Positions 1 to 15,000 of a stretch of DNA of 64,000 nt are shown here, one piece after another. The notes beneath the pieces are model-generated. The model saw only the letters and a list, made by a program, of their open reading frames with translations. It did no database searches and was not told where the DNA came from. Position 1 is the first letter of the stretch. Each line of letters begins with the position of its first letter. The stretch is from Acanthopleuribacter pedis (lineage in GTDB: Bacteria; Acidobacteriota; Holophagae; Acanthopleuribacterales; Acanthopleuribacteraceae). The stretch is from NCBI RefSeq assembly GCF_017377855.1, contig NZ_JAFREP010000030.1:62001-126000 (forward strand). Reading direction: 5' to 3'. The position numbers and the translations under genes were made by a program.

Positions 1-3000
1 CGACGGCGCGCTGCTTTGGGGCGTATCCGCGTCCGAAACGGGTCCGCACAGGCAGGCGTCGATCTCGGCTCGGAAGTCCTCGAGCAGGTAGCCGACGAAT
101 TGTTCGAGCGTGGTGTACTCAAAGAAAACGGACGGCGTGATCTCAACCCCGAGCTTCTCCTTGAGCCGGTTTCCGAGCTCGGTCAAGCTGATCGAATCGA
201 AACCGTAGGTGCTCAATTCCTCGTCCAGGTCGATATCCCGCGTCTCGATTTGGAGGAGCTCGGCGATTAATGCCGTGAGGAATGAGACCAACCGATCAGC
301 AAGCGCATCCTTGTGATCCTGTTCCTCGGTCGCCGCGGTTCGAGGCGCGGACACCGCTGAGGCGGCGGGGTCAACGGGTGTCGCGCGATTGGCGAAAACA
401 TGCGCTAGGGCGGTGCCGTGATGTTCCATTAAGTAACCGCAGAACGCCTCGAGCGTGGTGGTTTCAAAGAAGATCGACGGTGAGACCTCAACCCCGAGAT
501 CCTCTTTGACCCGGTTACCAAGCTCGGTCAAGCTAATTGAATCGAAGCCATACGCGCTCAAGTCCTCATCGGCCTCAATATCGCCGGCCTCGAGGTGGAG
601 GACCTCGGCGATGACCTGTTTGAGCGCGCGCTGCAAGGCGTCTTTCACCGAGTGGGCTGGCGGCACCGCGGCGGCAACGACGGGCGCTTCAACCGCGGGC
701 GCTTCAACGGAGGACGCTTCAGCGGCGGGCGCTTCAGCGGAACCCAATCGCGCCGACAAAGCCGTGCGGTGTTCGGCAACCAAAAAGGCGCAAAAGGTTT
801 CCAAGGTGGTGTAATCGAAAAAGGTCGAGGGCGCAATCTCAATGCCGAGCGTTTCCTTCAAGCGGTTGCCGAGTTCGGTCAAGCTGATCGAATCGAAACC
901 ATAGGCGCTCATATCCTCGTCGGGTTCGATATCCGTTTCGTCGATGGAGAGGATTTCGGAGATAAGCCCCGTTAAGGTGCGTTTTAAACGGCCGGTGAGT
1001 TCCGGGCCGGGTTGCGCGGGTGCCGCCGGCTCGGTCTGATTCGGAACCGAAGCGGTCGCATACACGGCAACCGTCTCCTGAAGGAACCGCGTGCGCAAAA
1101 GATCGGGATCACCGACGAGGACCACGCGTTGGGGGTGTGGCTCGCGGAGCGCCGCCTCGAAAACACCAATGCCGAGCTGGGTCTCAAGCGGGACCATGCC
1201 GGTTTTCCGAGCGATCATCTTCACGGTTGGTTCATCCAAGGCCATGCCGCCGTTGCGCCAAAAAGGCCAGTTGATCGAGACGGTTTTGCCGTGTCGCTCC
1301 CGGGCGGCGACCCGGCGCGCGCGCATCGCGGCGAAGGCGTCCAGAAACGCGTTTGCTCCGGCGTAATCGGCCTGGCCCCGGTTGCCCAATGCGGCGAAGG
1401 AGGAAAAGAACACCATGAAATCCAGGTCCCGGCTGCCAAGCGCGGCGTCGAGGTTCAGGGCGGCGTTGACTTTGGGTTGGAATACGGCGCGAATCTGCGC
1501 GTGGTCCTTGCGCACGATCATCATGTCGCGCAGCACCCCGGCACAGTGGATCACACCGGTCAAACGTCCGTAATCGCGATCAATCCGCGCGACCACGCGG
1601 TCCACATCCGCGCGAGAAGCCATATCGGCGGGGAGGTAGGTGACGCGGGCGCCGGATGCGCGCAGCTCGGTGAGCAGGGCGGTGCGTTCGGCGTTCAAGT
1701 CGGAGCGTCCGCTGAGGACCAGGGTGACGCCGGCCATGCGGCTGAGGTGACGGGCGAAGACCAAGCCGAGGCCACCCAAACCGCCGGTGATCCAATAAAC
1801 GCCGTCGGTGCGCATGACGGGTTCCTCGCGCCCCATCTGATCCTCAAATTCCTGGAGGACCTTGATCTCGCGACGGCCCGCGGCGTCGTAACGGACTTCA
1901 ACCGCGTCATCGTTTGCGGTCCGTTCCTGTCGGACCAACGCCAAAATGGGGTTGGGTTGGAAGCCGGGTGGGATGGTAACCAATTTCCCCACGAGTTTCG
2001 GGTTCTCGAGTCGCGCCGTTCGCAACAGCGCCGCCAGGGGCGCGTAGAGATGGGCGTCTTGATCTTCTGGAACAAGGACCATGATTTCTTGGACCCTGGC
2101 CGGCTTGCCGAGCATGATGCGTTTCACCGCGTCGAAGAGCTGGGTGAAGAGGTCGAGACAACGGGCCGCGGGTTCGGCGGCCGAAGGCGTGATCAGGGTA
2201 CCGTAATCGCGCAAGGCGTCGCGGGTAGCCGGCGCAAAGCCGGTGAAAAAGAGATGCAGCTCGGATTGGGACAGGGTCGCGGCATCGGGTTTCACCGGGG
2301 TGGGGCGCCAATCGGGGCGTGCGTTGACCACGCCGGTTGGTTTCTCCGGCGAAGGCGGTTGAAGCGCCCGTGTCGAGAAGCCGCGCAGCGCGACGCAAAG
2401 GCGACCCTGTTCGTCGATGATGTCGATATCGTATTGGGACACGCCGGCGCGGGGTTTCACATCGCTCGGCCTCAGGTAGGCGTACCCGTGCCGCGGGGTC
2501 GGCCGATGCACGTAAGTGGTCTCACAAGCGAACGGCAATTCAAGGGCACCGTTTGGCGAATCGACCGCAAAGCCGGCGACGGCTTGGAGTGCGCCGTCCA
2601 TCATCGATGGGTGGAGCACGAACGACCCTTGTTCCGCCGCCGCGGGCAGCTGCAACTCGGCGAGTACGCATCGACGCGTCCGATCCATGAACAGGTTGCG
2701 GACACTTTGGAAAGCGGGGCCGTAATCGATGCCGTACTTGCGGAACCGATCATAAAAGACATCCGCTTCCGCGACGGGTGTGCAGGTTTCGCGGAGGGCC
2801 GACACATCGCGTGGCGACGCGGCGGCAAGGGGTTCGAACGACACCGTGCCTTGGCCGTGGGCGGTGGCGGGGCCGGCACCGTCGGAGGAAGCAATTTGGT
2901 AGCCGAACTGACCGGGCTCGGATGCAAGCGAGATGGTCGCGGTCCGAGGTGTCGCTTCTAGGATGAGGGGTCGTGTCCAAACCATATTGCGGATGTGGGT

Positions 3001-6000
3001 GGCGCTGCGACCTTCCGAGGCGGAAGCCGCGGCGCGTGCCATCTCCATATAGGCGACGCCCGGCAGGATCTTGCGGCCTTGGACGCGATGGTCGTTGAGG
3101 AAGAACTCGCTGCCGTCGAAGCGGGTGCGGAACCCGGAACCTTCGCGAACCGGTTCGCCGAGCAACAAGTGGGCCTGGTCAGCCGGCGGCGCGGTCGGCA
3201 CGCCCGGCGCGGGCGTCTGGGATGGTTCCGCGGGAAGCGGCCAGTGGCGGATCTTGGCAAACGGGTAGCCCGGCAGGTTGAGGCGGCGCGGACAGGGACC
3301 GTTGTAACACAAGTCCCAAGCGACGTTTGCCCCGCTCGTCCAGGCCGTCGCCAAGGGGGAGGCATCCCGGTCCGTGAGCCAGAGGTTGAGGTGCCGCGCG
3401 GTTTCTTCCTCTGAAGCAATCTGTTTTGCGGCTTTCCCGCGCTTGACCCGACCCAAAAACAGGCCGTCAAGCGCATCGGCACCGCGGCTGAAGCGCGCCA
3501 AGGTATCGCGGAGACCGGCCAAGTCGTGGGCGACGATCAAAGCGCGCTGCGCCATGGCGTCGCGGCCAACCTGAAGCGTATAGGCGAGATCGGCGAGGTT
3601 CGGTAGCGATCCATCGCGTTCGCAGCGCGCCAAAAAGGCGGCATGGTTGGCGGCGTAAGCGCGGAGTTGCGCCTCATTACGGGCGGAGAGAGGGACCAGG
3701 TAGGGCGGGTTGTGGTGCTTCGTTTCGGGAACCAACCCTTCCTCGGGCAGGTACTCCTCCAGAACCACGTGCCCGTTGACGCCACCGAAACCAAAACTGC
3801 TCACGGCGGCCCGACGGGGCAGCAGGCGGCCCTGGTCGTCGCGGATGCGATCCCAGGTGCGGCGCTTACGAACCAAGGTAAAGGGACTTCCTTCCAAGTC
3901 GATGTAGGGATTGACGCGATCACAATGGAGCAGGCTCGGCAGCATGCCGTGTTTCATCTGCAGCAGGACCTTGAGCAGGCCCGCGATTCCCGCGCCGACC
4001 TCCAGGTGGCCGATGTTGGTTTTGACGCTGCCGACGCCACAGGTTTCCGGTTGGATGGTTTTGCCCTGCTCCTCGTAAAGCGCTTGATAGGCTTTTTTGA
4101 GGCCGTTGATCTCGGTGGGATCGCCGAGTGCGGTCCCGGTCCCGTGCGCCTCGACATAGGTGACGGTGCTGATATCCAGCCCGGAACGGCGCATCACGGT
4201 TTTGATCAGTTCGGCCTGGGCCGAGGCATTCGGCGCGGTGAGCGAGGTGGCGCGCCCGCCGTGATTGACGCCGGTCCCGCGGATCACACCGTAAATGGAA
4301 TCGCCGTCGGCAATTGCGCGGTCGAGTGGCTTGAGGAAGGCGGTCCCGATCCCCTCGCCGCGCACGTAACCATTGGCCTGATCCGAGAAGGTTTTACAGC
4401 GACCGTCCCGCGACAGCATGCCGGTCCGCCCAAAGGCGATGTGACCCCGCGGGGTGAGGATGGTGTTGATGCCGCCCACGATTGCTTGGGAACAGGTCCC
4501 GCTTTCCATCGCCTGGCAGGCGCGATGGACGGCGACGAGCGCGGAGGAACAGGCCGTTTCCACGGGTTCACTGGGCCCGTGAATATTGAGCAGGAAGGAC
4601 ATGCGATTGGGGCCGACGGAGGGCACAGCCCCGGTTGCGGAATAACCGTCAATCGGCAAACCGGCCTTTTGGATGATCGGCGTGTAGGTCCCCATGCCGC
4701 TACCCATAAAAATGGCGGTATCGGTGCCGGCAAGCGACTTGGCGGAATGGCCGGCGTCTTCAATCGCCAGCCACATGTACTCCATCATGAGCCGTTGCTG
4801 CGGGTCCATCAGCTTGGCTTCCTTGGGTGAGATCCCGAAGAAAAGCGAGTCGAACTTGTCGATATCACTGATAAAGCCACCGTGTTTAATGGGGGTTTTG
4901 TTCACTTCCTTGGCGGGATCACCGAAGATGGCACGCCAGTCCCAGCGCTCCGGGGGAATTTCGGTGATGCAATCGCGGCCCTCGATCAGATTCGACCAGT
5001 AGGCGTCCAAATCTTCGGCTTGCGGGAAGCGGCCGGCGATGCCGACGATGGCGACGGGCATCGCGGTTCGATTCCGCGCCGACGTGCCGGCAGGCGAATT
5101 TGATGAAGCGCTCGGTGCGGCTTGAACCGTTTGGAAACGCGACGTTCCGAGGGTCGGCGGCGGGACGACCTGTTCGGAAGGCATGGTTTTCTCGGGCGGG
5201 GCGGGCGGAGGTGGCGCGCTCGGCGTCTCGGTTCCGGTTCCGAAGGTGCGCGCGAGCGCATCGCCGTGCTCGGCGAGGAGAAACGCGATAAAGGAATCGA
5301 GGGTTGCATGCTCAAAAAAGATCGCGGGTGTTAGATCCAAGTTGAAGAATTCATTGAGCTTGTTGCCGTAGTCGGTAAGGGTGATCGAATCGAAGCCGTA
5401 GCTGCTGAGTTCCTCGTCGAGGGCGATATGCTCCTCGTTCACCTTGAGCACCTCGCACACCATTTCGAGCAGGCGTTTGGTGGTTTTTGATCGCAACGAG
5501 GCTGACGCGTCGTTTTTGCCGCTACCGGCTTGGGTCGCCGCGAGGGCGGACCCCGCGAGGGCGGACCCCGCGAGGGCGGACCCCGCGAGGGCGGACCCCG
5601 CGAGGGCGGACCCCGCGAGGGCGGACCCCGCGAGGGCGGACCCCGCGAGGGCGGACCCCGCGAGGGCGGACCCCGCCCTTTCAGCCCGCGAGCTGCTTGT
5701 AGGCGGCGCCGCCTTCATGAAGGTGCGCCGGATTTTGGCGACATCGCCTTGTACCGCGAGCAGTTGGCCGTGGGGACCGGCCAGACCCGCTGCAAAAATC
5801 CGCAGAGCGGCGGCCGTTTCGAGCGGGGCGATGCCGGTTTCGCGGAAGATAAAGTCACGGGTTGCCGCGTCCATGGTCATGCCGCCCTCGGCCCAGAGCG
5901 GCCAATTGACCGAGAAGGTTTTCCCGGAACGTCGGCCGTTTGCGACCAGGCGATTGCGGTAATGGGCGAAGGCGTCCAAAAATGCGTTGGCCCCGGCATA

Positions 6001-9000
6001 ATCAGCTTGGCCGCGGTTGCCCATGGCGCCGGAGACCGAGGAGAACAGGGCGAGGAAGTCCAAATCGAGGTGGGCGGTGACGGCATCGACGGCGTAAGCC
6101 GCCCGGACCTTGGGCGCAAAGACGGTTTCGATGGCCGCCTCGTCTTTATTGACGATCATGGCGTCGCGCACCACGCCGGCGCTATGGATGACGCCGTCCA
6201 GTTTGCGGTAGCGGTCCAGAATCTCGGCAAGCGCGCCGCGCATTGCGCTTTGGTTGGATGTATCTGCTTGGATATAAGTTGCTTCCGCCCCGTTTTGGCG
6301 GAGATCGTCGAGCAGTTGGCGGCCCGCGTCACCCAGAGCGGAGCGGCCGCTTAGGACCAGCTTGACCCGCGCCGTTTCCGCGAGGAAGCGGGCGAAGATC
6401 CGGCCCAAACCGCCGAGTCCGCCGGTGATCCAATAAACCCCGCCCTGCTTGAAGGGGGAGGGGCCCGTCTCGAGTCGGTCCTCTACCCATCCCAAAACCT
6501 CACGCTCGCCGCGCGCGTTGTAGCGAACTTCAACCGCCGAGTCAACCAACTCGGCCGTGAGGGTCTGTTCCAGACGATCCGCGCTCCAGTCAATCGGGAG
6601 GTGGAGGATCTTGATCGAGATGTTGGGGTTCTCGACGGCGGCGGTTCGCAGAAGACCGCCGAGGGGTGCATGGACGACGGCTTCGTCACCGAGGGGAACG
6701 GTCACAACGAAACGCCGCTTCTCGCGGGGATGCGCGGACAAAAACCGTTTCACCACACCGAAGGCGTAGGTGAAGAGTTCGCGTGGGACATCCGCCGTGT
6801 CGCCGGAACGCGGTTCGGGAAGCGCATACCGGGCCAGGTCGGTTCCCGCGAGCCGGGTGGGCATCCGGTCGGCGAACGCGTGGGCCGCGAAAAGGGTTGC
6901 CTGTTCCGGCGCGGGAAGATCGCTGAGACAGGGGGCGGCCGACCAACGGGGCGCCATCGTGAGCACATCCTGGGCGACCGCGGCCGGTTGGCGCAACCGC
7001 CGCGTCGCGAATTCATCCAGCTCAAGCCAAGCCCGGCCCTGGTCATCGGTGATCGTGATCGCGAATTTTGAGACCGAATCTTCGCTGGAACACAAGCGCA
7101 TGTGGACATAACCCGCGGCGGGAAGCGAACCCAGGATTTCCAGCGATTTCAGGGCAAAGGGAACCGCCGTTTCGTTGCGGGTCGCGGCAAGCACCGCGGT
7201 CGCCTGTAGCGCCGCGTCGACCACGGATGGGTGGAGCGAAAACGCGGGATCCGTCTGATTTGGCAACACCCACGCGGCCAAGGCCTCGCCTTCGCCGCGC
7301 CAAAGCGTCTCGATCAATCGGAAGCTCGGCCCGTACTGGAAGCCGGCGCGCGCGAATTGGCTGTAGAAATCGGTTGCGGCAATTTCATCGGGACAGCGGT
7401 TGCGGATCGCGGCGATATCGAGCGTCCGCGGCGCCGCGGCCGCGGGTGCGACGAAAAGCGTGCTCGTCCCATGGATGCGGCGCTTCTCACCGTTGCCATC
7501 CTCCTGGGAAACGATCTCACAACGGATTTGCTCACCGTCCGGTACCAGCTCAATACTGACCCGAACAGGCGTTTCCGCGACCTGGATCGGCGCGGTCCAG
7601 GCGATGTCGGTCAAACGCGTGACGGCGGTGGCGGCGGATCGCTCGGCGGCAAAGCGGGCCATTTCGAGAAAGGCCGCACCCGGTAACATCGGCGCCCCAC
7701 CGACGCGGTGCTCGGCCAAAAAGGGTTCGCGACCGTCAAAGATTGCGTTAAACCGCTGCACCCTGAAATCCGAGCTGTTCTCATGGACGAGCGGATGCAG
7801 GCGTTGCGCCGCGAGCCCCGTCGGCGCGGCCGTTTCTTCCCATTCTGGGACCCAGTACCGATCACGGGCGAAGGGATAGGTGGGAAGCGAGATTTTGCGC
7901 GGTTTCTCGCCCCGGTGCAGCAGATGCCAATCCACGTCCAGACCCTTGACCCACAGTTCGGCCAACTTCTCATACTTCCCTTTCTCCAGCCAGCGAACGA
8001 CCGCGTCTTTGAGGTCGTCGTCATCGGCAAAGAGTTGCAGCGTCTCACGATCCTGTTTGACGTGACCCTCGAAACAGCGCTCGCTCTCCTTTTCCCCATC
8101 GCACCGAAGCGCCAGTTGCCGCTCAAGGTCGGCGAGGTCCTCGACCAGGAACATGATGCGGTGTTCCATGGGTTCACGGCCGACTTGCAGCGTATAAGCG
8201 AGGTCCTCCAGGTACCCCTCGGGTATGCCCGCGGACCGCACCCGCGCAAGAACCAAACGGAAATTTTCGAGCAATTCGGCCAGCCGGTCCCGGTTCCGCG
8301 CTGAGAACGGGACCGCCAACGGCCCGGTCACCCGATCCACCTTCGGTCGGGTCGTCGCGGCGAACTCTTCAATGATGAGGTGCGCATTGGAACCACCCGC
8401 CCCGAACGAGCTGATGCCCGCCAAGCGCGGCCCGGTGATGCGGACCCCGTCCTGCTCCCACTCGGGTTGTTCCCAGTCACGCAAGGATTGGGGCACGGTA
8501 AACGGCGATTGTGCAAAGTTGATTTTGGGATTGAGCTCGGTGGAATGGAGCGAGGGCACAATTTGGCGGTGTTTCAGTTGCAGCAACACCTTGGTCACGC
8601 CGGCGATGCCGGCCGCCGATTCACAGTGGCCGATATTCGATTTCACCGAACCGATGGCGCAGAAGCTGCGGTCGGCGGTACGGCGCTCAAACGCTTTGGC
8701 CAGTCCGCGGATCTCGATGGGATCACCGAGATCGGTGCCCGTCCCATGGGCTTCGATATAGCTGATCGCGCGCGGGTCGATGTGCGCCTGACGGATCGCT
8801 TCATCGATGACGGCGCCTTGGGCGTGCGGGTTGGGGACGGTGTAACCGTTGGTTTTTCCGCCGTGGTTGAGAGCGGTCCCGCGAATCACGCCGTAAACCT
8901 GATCGCCGTCGGCGAGCGCCTGGGCCAGCGGTTTCAACAAAACGGCGCCCACGCCTTCACCTGGAACATAACCGTCCCCACCCTTGCCGAACGTCTTACA

Positions 9001-12000
9001 GCGACCGTCACTGGCGACGAACTTGCCTTGGCTGAGCAAAATATACTTGTTGGGGTGCAGGCTGAGGTTGACCCCGCCGGCCACGGCCATGTCGCAATTG
9101 CCGAGTTGCAGGGCCTGGCAGGCGAGGTGGATCGAGGTCAGTGAAGAGGAGCACATGGTGTCGACGGCCATGCTCGGCCCGTTGAAGTTGAAGGTGTAGG
9201 AAACGCGGTTGGCGATGGTGGCCGGGCTCCCGCCCAGGGCAATCGATTTCCCGCTCGCCGCATCGCGACCACCGTAGAGCTGGTACTCCTCGTACATCAC
9301 GCCCACATAGACGCCGACCCGAGCCTGTTCCCCGGCGCGGAGCAGGCCTGCTCGCGAATAACCGGCATCCTCCACGGTCTGCCAGACGCATTGCAGGAAC
9401 AGCCGTTCCTGGGGATCCATGACCTCGGCCTCGCGGGGTGAAATATTGAAGAAAAGTGGGTCGAACTTATCGACGTCGTCGAGGAACCCGCCCCAACGGC
9501 TGTAGGTCTTGCCCATCGCTTTTTTGTCAGCGTCGAAGTAGAGGTCGTGGTTCCAGCGGTCACGGGGGATTTCCCCGACGCAATCGCGTCCTTCCTTGAG
9601 GTTGGTCCAAAAGGTGTCTAGGTCGCCGGCTTGCGGGTAGCGACCGTTCACGCCGATGATCGCGATTTCGAGGGGACCGGACCCACCGGGCGCCGGTGAT
9701 TGTGGTTGCTCGCTACTGAACCGGGACGGGGCGAACCGGTTTGGCGCGGGCACGGCCGGCGCGGGTTCGGGTTTTGCGACTGGTGTCGCCACCGTCTCCG
9801 CGGTGCGGGCGACGGGTTCGGATTGCAAGCCCAAGAGCTTGCCCAAGCGCGGTCGATGGTTCTCGATCAGGTAATCGGTGAGTTCGGCCACGGACTGGTA
9901 CTCGAAGAACAAGGTTTTGGGGAGTTCCCCGAAACGGCCCTCCAAAGTAGCGGTCAGGTCCATCACCAACACGGAATCGATGCCGTATTCCTCAAACGGC
10001 GTTTGGGCGACGATCCGTTTGCTGGGGAGTTTCAGGCTTTCCGAAAGCAGTTTTTTGAGGAAGGCGACGGTGCGGTCGCGCAAATCCGGTGCGACGGGGG
10101 CCGGTTGCGTCGCGGGGGGCGATGGTGTCGCGGGGGCCGGTTCTGGTTGCGCCGGCGCCGCGACCGAGGCCTTAATGCGTGCGATATCACCCTCCAATAC
10201 AAGGAATTGCGGATAAGGTAAGCTGAGTGCTCGGGAGAAGGCCGCCAAACCGACCGTGGTTCGCATCGGGACCAGGCCGGTGGTGCGCGTCATCATTTGC
10301 TCGGTGCGCTCGTCGACGCCCATGCCGCCCTCTCGCCAGAGGGGCCAATCAAAGGCAATGGTTTTTCCCGCGCGTTCGCCCTTGCGTACCCATTGGTCGC
10401 GGTGTGCCGCGAAGGCGTCGAGGAACATATTGGCCCCGGCATAATCGGCTTGGCCGACGCTGCCCATCACCCCTGACACGGAGGAAAAGAGCACGAAGAA
10501 GGCGAGGTCCGAGCCTTTTGTGGCGGCGTCGATGTTGAGCGTGCCGTCGATTTTGGGTGCGAACACGGCATCGATTTGCGCGAAATCTTTTTTGAGAATG
10601 AAGGCGTCACGCAGCACGCCGGCACTATGGACGACGCCGTTAAGGCCGCCGTACGCGGTGTGGATCTCGCCGACCAGGCGCGTCACATCCTCGGCGCGGC
10701 TGACGTCGACCGGTTTGTAGACGGCGTTCACGCCCTGGGCGCGCAGCGCATCGAGGCTTGCCTGCTTGTCCGCATTCATCGCGGACCGGCCGCTGAGCAC
10801 GATGGTGACATCCGGGGAGGTCGCCAAAAAGCGGGCGAAGATGAGGCCCAGACCGCCGAGCCCGCCCGTGATCCAATAAACGGCCTTTTTCGTGGCCAGG
10901 CTGAAAGGGGTCGCGGCTTCATCGCCGCCAATGGGTTGCAACGTGGCCACACCGCGGCGACCGTTCGCGCTGTAGCGAATCTCGGTATCGTCGCCCTCGT
11001 GATCTTCCGCGGCAATGGCGGTTTCGAGTTGGGCGGGATCCTCCAAAAGAATCCACTTGCCCTGACACTTGGGGTTCTCGCGCACGGTGGTTTTCACCAG
11101 GCCGGCGAGCGGCGCGTAAACCACCTCATTGAACGGTTCGGCCCCGTTCACCAGAACGAGCAGGCGCCGCGCGGTTTTGGGGCGTTCCTCAAAAAGCGCC
11201 TTTACGCGGGCGAACGCGGCTTTGAAGGCGGCGCGCGCCGTCGCGGCGGGGTCGGCGGCCTCGGGGAGGATCAGGGTTTCGAATCGGGCGGCGAGCGTTT
11301 CGCCCTGTTCGCGATTAAACCCGGCCAACACGATCAGCGGCGGGTCGGACGCTTTTCCGGTCCCACCAGGCGCCGGCTTCTCGCGCCATGCGCGGGTGAT
11401 GTGAAGGTGATCCGCGGCGCTTTCTCCGCTGCCGGAAACGGAATGAACCGGGACGGGTTGCGGTTTGGCCGGTTCACGCACGGCCCGTGCTGAATATTCG
11501 CGGAACCCAACCTGAACCACACCCTGTTCGTCGGTGAGATCGATGTCAAATTTAACCACGCGGGCCTCCGGCGAAGCGCCGGGACTCAGCCGAACATGGG
11601 CAAACCCGCGCCAGGGCGTGGGTCCGGCGATCAAAACCTGCTTCACCGCGTAGGGTAGGTGGCGCGTGCCGGTGTCACCTTGGGTGAACAGGCCGGCCAC
11701 GGCTTGCAGAGCGGCGTCCATCATGCTCGGGTTGAGCAGGTAATCCTCGTGTTCGGCCGCGTCGGGTAATTCGAGACGGGCCAAGGCCTCGCCGGGCCCG
11801 GACCACAGTTCCTCGATCCCCTGGAAGCCGGGCCCGTATTGGAAGCCGTGATCGCGAAAACCCCGGTACAAGTCGGAGGCATCGACCCGGTTATGTAAGC
11901 GCGCTTTAACCGCCGCGAGATCGACGCGGGACGGTTGCACGGACGGTTCGGTCAGGATGGTACCGCTTGCGTGAACCCGGCTCGCGCCTTGATCCGAGCC

Positions 12001-15000
12001 GGTGCGAACCTCGAAACCGAGTTTGGTCTGCTCCGGCCGGACGGCAATCGTTACATCGAGGGCGCCACGGTCGTGAACGATGGGAACCGCCCAGACCACG
12101 TTTTCGACAGCGGTGACGGTTTGTTTGGTTGAAAGCGCGCCGGCAACACGTGCCATTTCCAGGTAGGCGACGCCGGGCAAAATGGCGCGGTTCTCGACGC
12201 GGTGGTCGCGGAAGAAAAACGCGCCACCATGGAACACGGACGCGAAACACTGTTCTTTCAGATCGGAGATGTTGCGATGTACCAAGGGGTGCAAAACGGC
12301 GGCTTCGGTCACGGTGTTCTGGGACGATTTGGGGAGTTTTGGGACCCAACGGCGATCCCGCTCAAAGGGATAGGTCGGCAGGGCGACTTTGCGGGGTTGT
12401 GCCCCGCGCGCGAGAAGCGACCAATCTGGATTGGCACCGGCGACCCAAGCTTGCGCCAAACGGTCGTGTTGGTTTTCCGCGAGCATCGCCGCGAGCGCGG
12501 CCGCCGCCAGCCGCACCGGTTTTTTCCCTTCCAGAAAATTGAAGTACATCCCGGTGCGCGCGCGGTTGCCCGCCCCATAGGCCGCCAATTTCTCGCGCAG
12601 GTCGGCGAGGTCGTCGGCCAGGAGCGCGAGGCGACACGGCAGTGGTTCGCGACCAACCTGGAGCGTATAGGCGATGTCGGCCAGGGCGAGTTCGGGTTCG
12701 GCGGCGAGGTGGGCGTTCAAGCGCGTGACCACCGCGGCCAATCGATCCTCGTCGCGGGCGGACAGCAGCACCAGTTGCGGTTGGGTATCGGTCGCGGCCT
12801 CCGCTTGGGGCGCGGTGTGCTCTTCAATGATCACGTGCGCATTCGAACCACCCGCCCCGAACGAACTGATCCCGGCGATGCGCGGGAAGACGGTGGACAC
12901 GCCGTCGATATCGAGGACGGGTCGTTCCCAATCCGCGAGTTGCTGCTGCACGGTGAAGGGTGTTTTGGTGAATTCGATGTTGGGGTTGAGCTCGCGCGAA
13001 TGGAGGGATGGCGCGATTTTCTTGTGTTTGAGTTGAAGCAAAACCTTGGCGACACCGGCGATGCCCGCCGCCGACTCACAATGACCGATGTTCGATTTGG
13101 CGGAACCGATGGCGCAGAACTGGTTGTCCTTGGTAACGGTGCGAAACGTTTTGGTGAGCCCGGTGATCTCGATGGGATCGCCAAGGCTGGTCCCGGTCCC
13201 GTGTGCCTCCACGTAACTGATCGCGCGGGGGTTGACACCCGCCTGCTTCACCGCGCGGTGAATGACGTCGGCCTGGGCGTTGGGGTTGGGCACCGAGTAG
13301 CCGTTCGTCTTGCCGCCGTGGTTGACGGCGGTCCCTTTGATCACGCCGTAAATGCGGTCACCGTCGGCAACGGCCTGCTCGAGCGGTTTAAGCAGCACGG
13401 CGCCCACGCCCTCGCCGGGCACGTAGCCGTCGCCGCCTTTGCCGAAACTCTCACAACGACCCACCGATGAAGCAAAACGGCCCTGACTGAGCAGGATGTA
13501 TTTGTTGGGGTGGACGTTGAGATTGACGCCTCCGGCGATGGCCGTTTGACAGTTCCCTTCAATTAAGTCCCGACAGGCCAGATGGATGGTCGTCAGGGAG
13601 GAAGAGCACATGGTGTCGACCGCCATGCTCGGACCGTGAAGGTTCAAATAATAAGAGACCCGGTTGGCGATGTTGGCGGGTGTTCCGGAAAGCGCGACCA
13701 CGTTTCCTTTGAGCGCTTCCTCGGCGCCGTAGAGCTGGTACTCCATGTACATCACACCCACGTACACGCCCACATTCCCCTGGAGCAGCGCATCGGCGGG
13801 CCCTGGCAGCTTGCTCAGTGCTTTGCGGGTATAACCGGCGTCTTCAATCGTCGCCCAGGCACACTGCATAAAAAGCCGGGTTTGGGGATCCATGATCTCG
13901 GCTTCACGCGGTGAAATATTGAAGAACAGTGAATCGAACCGGTCGATGTCCTCCAAGAAGCCGCCCCACTTTGAGTAGGTTTTGCCGAGTTTGCCTTTTT
14001 CGGGATCGAAGAAGAGGGAATGGTCCCAGCGGTCCGACGGTACCTCGGTGATGCAATCGCGCCCGGTCTTGAGGTTGTGCCAAAACGTGTTTAGGTCGGG
14101 TGAACGGGGGAAGGAGCCACTCACGCCGATGACAGCAATATCCAGCGGGGCCGTGCTGTCGCGCCGCGCCGTGCGCGGGGATGGGTTCGCGACGGACGCG
14201 AAACGGCGACCTTGGGGTGGGTTCGCCGAGATCGGTGGCTCGGGCAACGGCGCCTCGGGTGATAAGGCCTCGGCGTGATCCGGCGTTTCGGCGCGGTTCG
14301 GTGCGGCCGCGGGCGGCGCCGCGAGTAACTCGCCCAAGGTTTCGGCGTGGTTTTCGAGGAAATAATCGCTTACCTCAGCCACCGTTTGGTATTCGAAGAA
14401 CAAGGTTTTTGAAAGCGTGCCGAACACGGCTTCAAGGGATTCGGTGAGGTCGACCACCATCAGTGAATCGATGCCGTAATCCTCGAGCGGCGCCTCCTCG
14501 TCAATCGCGTCGGTGTCCAACTTCAAGGTCGCGGACATCTGCTCTTTCACAAACGCGACCACCTGATCACGGAAGGTGGCGGTATCCTGCTCGGCACCCC
14601 GCGCGACAGGATGCTCCGCGGGCGCCGGCGCTCGGTTTTCGGGGGGAGGCTGCGTCGACGCGACGGTTTTCGCTTTCTTGGGTGTCATCGAACGGATGGA
14701 ATAGCCGCGGATTGAGACCGCGATTTGGCCGGCCTCGTCGGTCACATCGATATCGTATTTGGTGACGTTGCCGCGGCGGTCACCCGGCGCGGCGTAACGC
14801 ACGTGGGCATAACCGGACGCCGGGGTGGGTCCAAAGAGTTCGAGTTTTTCCAAGGCAAAGGGGATCGCGACACCGCGATCCTCGCCGGTCATGACCAGGC
14901 CGGCCACGGCCTGCAGCGCCGCATCCAACATCGAGGGGTGCAGCAAGAACCCGGAACCGTTGGGGATCGCCTCAAGCGCGGTCGGTACATGCAGCGATGC

